From the NCBI GenBank assembly GCA_035567895.1, contig DATMPC010000103.1, positions 62,001-126,000 on the forward strand: a stretch of DNA of 64,000 nt. Direction: 5' to 3'. The position numbers were made by a program, and so were the translations under genes. Source of the stretch: Terriglobales bacterium (lineage in GTDB: Bacteria > Acidobacteriota > Terriglobia > Terriglobales > Acidobacteriaceae). How positions within the stretch are numbered: the stretch's first letter is position 1; every line of letters begins with the position of its first letter. Of the stretch, positions 59,146 through 64,000 are shown piece after piece. The notes beneath the pieces are model-generated. The model was not told where the DNA came from. It worked only from the letters and a program-made list of their open reading frames with translations, and searched no databases.

Positions 59146-59279
59146 CGGCGATATGCGAAAAAAGATCATGGATCCTGCAGGGATTTGTCGTCCCATAATG
59201 GAACTCATGTCAGAGCCGCTTGGCTCATGCTACGATGAACCCCGCAACCCCATGATGTTCCCCGCTCCTGTCCCGGAAA
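59146..59279 (+). repeat. Right direct repeat (partner at 54492-54626)
   Basis: Contains the upstream region and first codons of the intact VOC gene. Differences from the left copy are about eleven scattered substitutions and one single-base indel in the T-run after GCAGGGATT. The left gap 58906-59145 holds nothing recognisable. Confidence 0.85.
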
Positions 59280-59632
59280 TCCCCGCGGCCAACGTCGACA
59301 AAGCCGCAGCCTACTACGTCAACACGCTGGGCTTCACCTTCGATTGGGGGAACGACCAAGGCGGCATCGCCGGCATCTCCAGGGGCAATTGCAGACTGTT
59401 TATCACCAATCGCTCCTTCCGAGAGTCCCACGGCAACCTAGGCCCTATCCTTTTCTGGCTCAATCTCGACAGCAAGGCTGAGGTGGACAAACTCTTCGCC
59501 CAGTGGAAGGCCGCGCAAGCCAAGATCGTTTCCGAGCCTGAGGACAAACCGTGGAAGCTGCGCGAGTTCATGGCCGCCGATCTTGATGGCAACCTCATTC
59601 GTGTCTTCTATGATTTCCGGGGCGACACGTAA
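59198..59632 (+). CDS. VOC-superfamily (glyoxalase/bleomycin resistance-like) protein
   Basis: About 144 aa, one VOC domain: VPEIPAANVDKAAAYYVNTL, FTFDWGNDQGGIAGIS, ILFWLNLDSKAEVDKLFAQW and the closing FMAADLDGNLIRVFYDF. Such proteins act as dimers on small molecules (dioxygenases, glyoxalases, antibiotic binders); metal ligands are not complete by eye. Starts at 59198, 59252 or 59255 are all possible; the domain itself begins at about residue 21 of the longest. The N-terminal 20 codons are duplicated at 54545. Confidence 0.82.
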   Translation: MELMSEPLGSCYDEPRNPMMFPAPVPEIPAANVDKAAAYYVNTLGFTFDWGNDQGGIAGISRGNCRLFITNRSFRESHGNLGPILFWLNLDSKAEVDKLFAQWKAAQAKIVSEPEDKPWKLREFMAADLDGNLIRVFYDFRGDT

Positions 59633-59743
59633 CAGAACCACACATCGCACAGAGTCGGGCGGGTGGCCGACTTCTCGATTTTTCTGCTCTCAACTTCTAC
59701 ACTGAACCGCGCAAAGACTTGTGCTCGACCCTGGAGAGGACTC

Positions 59744-61921
59744 ATGGACCGACGCTCGTTTCTTTTCATGACGGCTGCATCCGTTGTGGCACGACCGACA
59801 GAATTTCTTGGCGCCGCAGTTTCAGAGCGGGAAGATGGTTCGAAGCCCTGGTATGCAACGATGCAGCGCTGCGGTCAGATCAACTACAACGAGCGCGATC
59901 CGCTCACGATGGACGCGAATGCCTGGGGAGACTACTGGGCGTCCCTCAAGGTCGATGCGGTGCTTTTGAACGGTGGGGGAATAGTCGCTTTTTATCCTAC
60001 TCAGATTCCGTATCAGCATCGCAGTGAGTTCCTCGGCGCTCGAGATCTGTTCGGCGAAATGGTGGCTGCCATGAAGCGGCGCGGCATCCGCGCGGTGGCA
60101 CGCATGGATTGCAATCTTGCTTACGAGGACGCGCTGAAAGCCCATCCCGAATGGTTTGAGCGCAATCGTGACGGCTCGCCCCGTCCACACGCTGAATCGC
60201 CATGGCTCTTCTCCACCTGCATGTTCAGCACCTACTTCACCGAACAGATGGCGGCGATCTACCGCGAAATTAACCAGCACTATCCCGTGGACGGTTTCTT
60301 CACGAACGGCTGGCCTTCTACCGGTGCGCTGCGGGTGTGCTACTGCGAAAACTGTCGCAAGTTGTTCGATCAACTCGGCGGTGCTCCGCCAGAGGAGACC
60401 GACGCTTCCAATCCCCTCTATCGCAAGTACTACAAGGCGTACATGGATCGCGTGCTCGCGATCTGGCGTCTTTGGGATCAGATTGCGCGAGAGAAAAACC
60501 AGCAATCGGTTTACGTCGGCAATTTGGGAGGTGGACTCGACACGATCAAGGATCTAACCGAAATAAGTCAGGCTGCGGCCTGGTTTAACGCAGATCATCA
60601 AGGCCGCTCCGGCGACACTCCCATCTGGATTTGCGCTCAGCAAGGCAGAGTCGCCAATTCCGTGATGCAGGGCCGCACGATTACTAATGTCGCGGGTGCG
60701 TATGCGAACGCTCAGCCGAATTGGCGGCATGTCTCTAAAACCCCGGCCGAGCTGACGATGTGGCTTGCACAAACTACCGCGAGTGGCATGGTTCCATGGT
60801 TTCACTGGCTTGGAGGCTCTCCTGAAGACACGCGCTGGCGTGAAGTTGGACGTTCTTTTTTCACCTGGATCGCGGAGAATGAAGCCCATTTCAGGAATCG
60901 GACTTCGGTCGCCGATTTGGCAGTCTTGTATCCACAGCGCACGGTTGCGTTTTATTCAAGACCGGAATCGCACCGGCCGCGCTACCGTGGCGGTCCCACC
61001 GACTATCTGCAGGGGCTCTACTACGCGCTGCTCGAAGGGCGCTTCGTCTTTGATTTTATCCACGAAAGCAATCTCGACGAGACAACTCTAAAGAAGTACC
61101 GCGCGCTGCTGATTCCCAATGCCGCCTATCTCAGTGATCGGAACTGTGAGGCGATTCGTAATTATGTGAATGGTGGCGGATCGTTGCTGGGGACTTTCGA
61201 AACTTCTCGCTATGACGAATGGGGCACCTTGCGCTCAGACTTTCAATTGGCTGACATTTTCGGCGCGCACGTGACTGGGGAAGTAATTGGACCGCACGGC
61301 AATAGCTATGCGCGAATCGAAAAGCCACATCCAGCTGTCGATGATTTCAAAGGGACGGCTCTCCTTCCCGGCCCTGAGAATCGTGTGCTAATTCGGGCAG
61401 AATCGTCGCCGCTCGTGCTCAGCATCGTTCCCGCCTATCCTGCCTTTCCGCCAGAAATGGTCTACGCTCGTACACCTCATACAAGCGAGCCTGCAGCGGT
61501 GTTCCGGGAAACGGGAAAGTCACGCATCGCATACTTCGCCGGCGATGTGGACCGAACCTGCTGGCGCTCGGGCGGCGAAGATTTCAGCCGCCTTTTGCAG
61601 AACGCCGTCAACTGGGTTCGCGGGCCAGATCCTGTTGTCTCGGTTAAAGGTGCGGGGCTGGTTGAGACGTTCGCGTGGGAGACCGAGTCAGGATATGCGC
61701 TGCACATCCTGAACTATACGAATCCAAATGCCACACACGGGTATATTCGGCGAGCTTATCCACTCGGTCCCCAACAGGTCCGATTCCGAACCGATGGACG
61801 CCCGATAAAGAGCGCTCGCGCTTTGCGCTCGGGAACGCCCGTAACATTCCAACAGCAGGACGGAATCGTCAGCTTCGAGGTCCCGGCAATTGGAGACTAT
61901 GAGATTGTTGCCTTGACGTAG
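59744..61921 (+). CDS. Tat-exported glycoside-hydrolase-like protein
   Basis: A 725-aa precursor with a twin-Arg signal (MDRRSFLFMTAASVVA). A (beta/alpha)8-type domain follows (about 35-400: WASLKVDAVLLNGGG, RGIRAVARMDCNLAYEDALK, HPEWFERNRDGSPRPH, and VDGFFTNGWPSTGALRVCYC), resembling uncharacterised alpha-amylase-family and GH42-like barrels. Residues about 430-620 look like a beta-galactosidase trimerisation/GATase-like domain (YRALLIPNAAYLSDRNCEAI), then a beta domain. AGAGGACTC precedes ATG 59744; an upstream in-frame ATG at 59663 would put the RR motif too deep. A Cys pair (C-Y-C-E-N-C) suggests a metal site. Substrate unknown. Confidence 0.8.
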   Translation: MDRRSFLFMTAASVVARPTEFLGAAVSEREDGSKPWYATMQRCGQINYNERDPLTMDANAWGDYWASLKVDAVLLNGGGIVAFYPTQIPYQHRSEFLGARDLFGEMVAAMKRRGIRAVARMDCNLAYEDALKAHPEWFERNRDGSPRPHAESPWLFSTCMFSTYFTEQMAAIYREINQHYPVDGFFTNGWPSTGALRVCYCENCRKLFDQLGGAPPEETDASNPLYRKYYKAYMDRVLAIWRLWDQIAREKNQQSVYVGNLGGGLDTIKDLTEISQAAAWFNADHQGRSGDTPIWICAQQGRVANSVMQGRTITNVAGAYANAQPNWRHVSKTPAELTMWLAQTTASGMVPWFHWLGGSPEDTRWREVGRSFFTWIAENEAHFRNRTSVADLAVLYPQRTVAFYSRPESHRPRYRGGPTDYLQGLYYALLEGRFVFDFIHESNLDETTLKKYRALLIPNAAYLSDRNCEAIRNYVNGGGSLLGTFETSRYDEWGTLRSDFQLADIFGAHVTGEVIGPHGNSYARIEKPHPAVDDFKGTALLPGPENRVLIRAESSPLVLSIVPAYPAFPPEMVYARTPHTSEPAAVFRETGKSRIAYFAGDVDRTCWRSGGEDFSRLLQNAVNWVRGPDPVVSVKGAGLVETFAWETESGYALHILNYTNPNATHGYIRRAYPLGPQQVRFRTDGRPIKSARALRSGTPVTFQQQDGIVSFEVPAIGDYEIVALT

Positions 61922-62187
61922 GACGGGGGAACAGTGGCGCAGAATGGTCGCATGTGCAGGGATGCGCGCAGCGAGGATGAAGTCGAAATCGATTTTGACA
62001 TCGTGACACTTCCACCATAATCTCGAGTTTCCATGGGACATATCGCTCCCGCAGTGCCTCAGCCGACGGGCTGGAGTCATCTCGACGAGTCAGCAGGATT
62101 GCACCAACGATCGAAGTGAAGTCCAATGTGCTCTTGGGAGCTTGAGATAGATTCGGCTTCGCGCTAACGTAAGTTAATGGATCGGCG

Positions 62188-62544
62188 ATGAAGTGGTTCC
62201 GACAGAACCGGCAGAAGGAAATCCATGTCCCGAATGTGACCTTCCTTGGTGAACAGGATGGAGAGGTCGAAAAGGAATTCAAACAACGCTTGCTTGATCG
62301 CTTCGCGACGAGCACCACCCTGCATAAGGCATATCTGGTTCGCGCCAGATATGGCGAATCCCCCGAGATAAAGGTTGTCCTGGCGCTGGATGCGAACGCG
62401 GGCGGGCTCGTCATTCTTCGCGATCGAGCGTCTAGAGTGTTCGCAAAGATGTTCAATTCTGAGACGAGCCTCGACATCCTGTTCCTGAGCGACGAACAAA
62501 AACAAAGGATCTCCGCTGTGGCAAAGCCGTTCTATCAAAAGTGA
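62188..62544 (+). CDS. SseB C-terminal-domain-like protein
   Basis: A 118-aa protein resembling the C-terminal part of enhanced serine sensitivity protein SseB: VPNVTFLGEQDGEVEKEFKQ, KAYLVRARYGESPEIKVVLA, LDILFLSDEQKQRISAVAKP. No N-terminal SseB domain. The function of this family is not known. Its stop overlaps the next start by GTGA, so the two proteins are likely made together. Confidence 0.65.
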   Translation: MKWFRQNRQKEIHVPNVTFLGEQDGEVEKEFKQRLLDRFATSTTLHKAYLVRARYGESPEIKVVLALDANAGGLVILRDRASRVFAKMFNSETSLDILFLSDEQKQRISAVAKPFYQK

Positions 62545-63110
62545 ATCCCAATGACCAGCCCACGCCGTGCCCCGATTTTCCTAGGGAACTCAGAAGCTCG
62601 CTGCTAACCGGATTTACAAGCCATAATCTCCTGGTGGCAAAAACTGGCGGAAGATTGATCATCGTCTGCGGCTTGCCCGGCTCCGGTAAAACGACGCATG
62701 CCAAACAGCTTGAGGCCACGCTCGGCGCCGTCCGTCTTGCGCCCGACGAATGGATGGATGCTCTGTCGCTCAATCTTTGGGACGAAGCGAAGCGCGCCCA
62801 GATTGAGGCTCTGCAATGGCAACTCGCACAGCAGCTTCTTCCATCGGGTGTGACGGTAGTCATCGAGTGGGGCACCTGGGGAAGATCAGAACGAAACGCG
62901 CTGCGGCTCCGAGCACGAGAGCTTGGAGCTGCGGTTGAGCTGCACTATCTCTCCGCCCCGATCGATCTCCTCTTCGAGCGAGTCCAACGCCGAGGCATGG
63001 AAACTCCGCCGATAAAACGAGAGCAGTTCCTCGAGTGGGCAAAAGCATTCCAAACACCCACAACAGAGGAGTTGGCGCTGTTCGACAAGAGTTTGACGCT
63101 GCAGGTCTGA
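62541..63110 (+). CDS. P-loop kinase-like ATPase (AAA_33 / zeta-toxin-like)
   Basis: A 189-aa protein with Walker A GLPGSGKTTHAKQL (about 45-58), RLAPDEWMDAL as base/substrate segment, a Walker B-like VTVVIEWGTWGRSERNA, and the Arg-rich lid VQRRGMETPP. This is the layout of small P-loop kinases that phosphorylate sugars, nucleosides or antibiotics; zeta toxins share it. GTG start in a GTGA overlap with the SseB-like gene. Substrate not readable. Confidence 0.8.
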   Translation: MNPNDQPTPCPDFPRELRSSLLTGFTSHNLLVAKTGGRLIIVCGLPGSGKTTHAKQLEATLGAVRLAPDEWMDALSLNLWDEAKRAQIEALQWQLAQQLLPSGVTVVIEWGTWGRSERNALRLRARELGAAVELHYLSAPIDLLFERVQRRGMETPPIKREQFLEWAKAFQTPTTEELALFDKSLTLQV

Positions 63111-63118
63111 AGCGGCAC

Positions 63119-63432
63119 GGGCGGGTGGCCCGCCTTTCCCGTTTTGGTTCTTGCATCAGACTCCCAGACAATGGGTGCCCGGCTCTCGCGCGATTTTCGC
63201 GAGGGTGGGATTACGTGGATGCATGATGTCAGGCTTGATTTTGGTTCGTCTCGTCATCGGTCCTGACGATAGTAGACTTGCACGGAGACTGTCCAACAAC
63301 GGCGAGAGTCAACTGCCGGAGTTATTAATTTCCTCCTAATCCCACCCTCGCAAAGACCGCGAGAGTGGGGCACCCTTTACATGGGAGTCTGATGCATAAG
63401 CCCGAAACGGGAAAAGAGTGGGCCACCCGCCC
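63119..63432. repeat. Long interrupted inverted repeat
   Basis: The left arm 63119-63213 runs from GGGCGGGTGGCC to GCGAGGGTGGGATTA. The right arm 63337-63432 runs from TAATCCCACCCTCGC to GGCCACCCGCCC. Arms are imperfect inverse copies of each other, including GCATCAGACTCCCA versus TGGGAGTCTGATGC, and surround about 123 bases. A shorter relative of the arm end (GTCGGGCGGGTGGCC) is near 59656. It looks like a MITE-type or REP-type element; nothing coding is inside the 430-base gap. Confidence 0.8.
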
Positions 63433-63540
63433 ATCAGAACGCCACTCCCCACTTCTGGAAATTCCGTACTGAAGCACAAACAAGGAGGCTGGGCCACACG
63501 CCTCTGCCGAATGCTATCTTTTACCCCCAAAGGAGCACGC

Positions 63541-64000
63541 ATGACTCCGCTCAAACGCAACGCCCGCATCGCAGGGCTTCTCTATCTCACACTCCTGACT
63601 GCTCCCCTGCGCCTCATTTACATTCCCAACAAGTTGTTTGTCGCCGGTAGTGCCAGCGCCACGGCCAACAACATCGCCACCCACGAGACGCTTTTCCGCC
63701 TCGGCATGCTCAGCGATCTGTTCACCGCAACCATGGCCATCTTTCTCACGCTGGCACTCTACCGGCTGTTCAAGGGAGTGGACGAAGGACTGGCCCGGCT
63801 GGTGGTAATCCTGGGCGCGCTGGTGGTCACGCCTATCTATTTCGTTAACACCGTCAACGACGCCGCTGCGCTGCTGCTCGCCCGCGGCGCAGACTTCCTC
63901 TCCGTCTTCGACAAGCCACAGCGCGACGCGCTCGTCATGGTCTTCCTCCGCATGCATGGCCAGGGAGTCCGCGCCAACTCGGTCTTCTGGGGACTCTGGC
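63541..64000 (+). CDS. DUF4386-family membrane protein, 5' part (cut by window edge)
   Basis: At least 153 residues visible, open to the window end. Start ATG 63541 with AAAGGAG 6 bases before. Features: RIAGLLYLTLLTAPLRLIYI (first helix), ETLFRLGMLSDLFTATMAIF, LTLALYRLFKGVDEGLARL, and a further helix (LVVILGALVVTPIYFVNTVN), then RMHGQGV. Four to five helices can be seen. The family has no assigned role. Confidence 0.85.
   Translation, partial: MTPLKRNARIAGLLYLTLLTAPLRLIYIPNKLFVAGSASATANNIATHETLFRLGMLSDLFTATMAIFLTLALYRLFKGVDEGLARLVVILGALVVTPIYFVNTVNDAAALLLARGADFLSVFDKPQRDALVMVFLRMHGQGVRANSVFWGLW

Noticed and set aside
59153-59632. Longer VOC protein starting at ATG 59153
   Set aside because: The first 15 codons lie in the upstream repeat region, and the left copy has an extra base in the T-run that breaks this frame, so the region is not conserved as coding.

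Overview
The window reads as a chromosomal segment of an Acidobacteriota member (Terriglobia-like). This is an inference from gene content, not a database match. It carries a large Ser/Thr kinase with a TolB-like and TPR periplasmic half, a seven-bladed-propeller (Reg_prop/Y_Y_Y) sensor histidine kinase, a caa3 oxidase joined to a bc complex, intergenic palindromic repeats, and GC content that looks like the high fifties. No rRNA, tRNA, CRISPR array, integrase or transposase was seen.

Layout. 1-4773 (+): two NarL/LuxR response regulators (the first cut by the window edge), a DoxX protein and a kinase-TPR receptor. 5026-13844 (+): one respiratory gene run with caa3 oxidase subunits II, I and III, an unrecognised membrane protein, a dihaem lipoprotein cytochrome, Rieske protein, a cytochrome b-c fusion, CtaG and haem O synthase. 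14141-14908 (-): an ECF-like sigma factor. 15445-20505 (+): a STAS/MlaE/MlaF/MCE/PqiC-like lipid-transport cluster followed by a lysophospholipase-like hydrolase and a UPF0316 protein. 20702-30047 (+): phosphoketolase, KdsC-like phosphatase, transketolase, RpiB, transaldolase, a second HAD phosphatase, a glycine-zipper protein and HdeD. 30309-45180 (-): a tight twelve-gene run, in transcription order maltoporin, sugar MFS, glucokinase, Pgi, DUF2090 aldolase-like protein, Rpe, Gnd, Zwf, Pgl, GlgX, TpiA, NDH-2. 45737-52409 (-): the F1Fo ATP synthase operon atpBEFHAGDC. 52826-53731 (-): PPK2. 54337-64000: an accessory region with repeats, a GTGA-coupled lipoprotein/histidine kinase pair lying between two direct repeats, a VOC protein, a Tat-exported glycoside-hydrolase-like protein, an SseB-like/P-loop kinase pair and a truncated DUF4386 gene.

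How it fits together (inference). Sugar enters through the maltoporin and the MFS carrier, is phosphorylated by glucokinase and goes through the oxidative pentose phosphate route. Non-oxidative enzymes and phosphoketolase on the opposite strand redistribute the pentose phosphates. NADH from a short-form Gnd can be oxidised by NDH-2, quinol by the bc-caa3 chain, and the proton gradient used by the ATP synthase, all encoded within about 47 kb. The most unusual items are the stand-alone DUF2090 protein coupled to pgi, the direct repeats bracketing the sensor kinase module, the dispersed repeat with a partly conserved reading frame, and a 20-nt sequence shared by the 5' ends of the sugar and ATP synthase operons.
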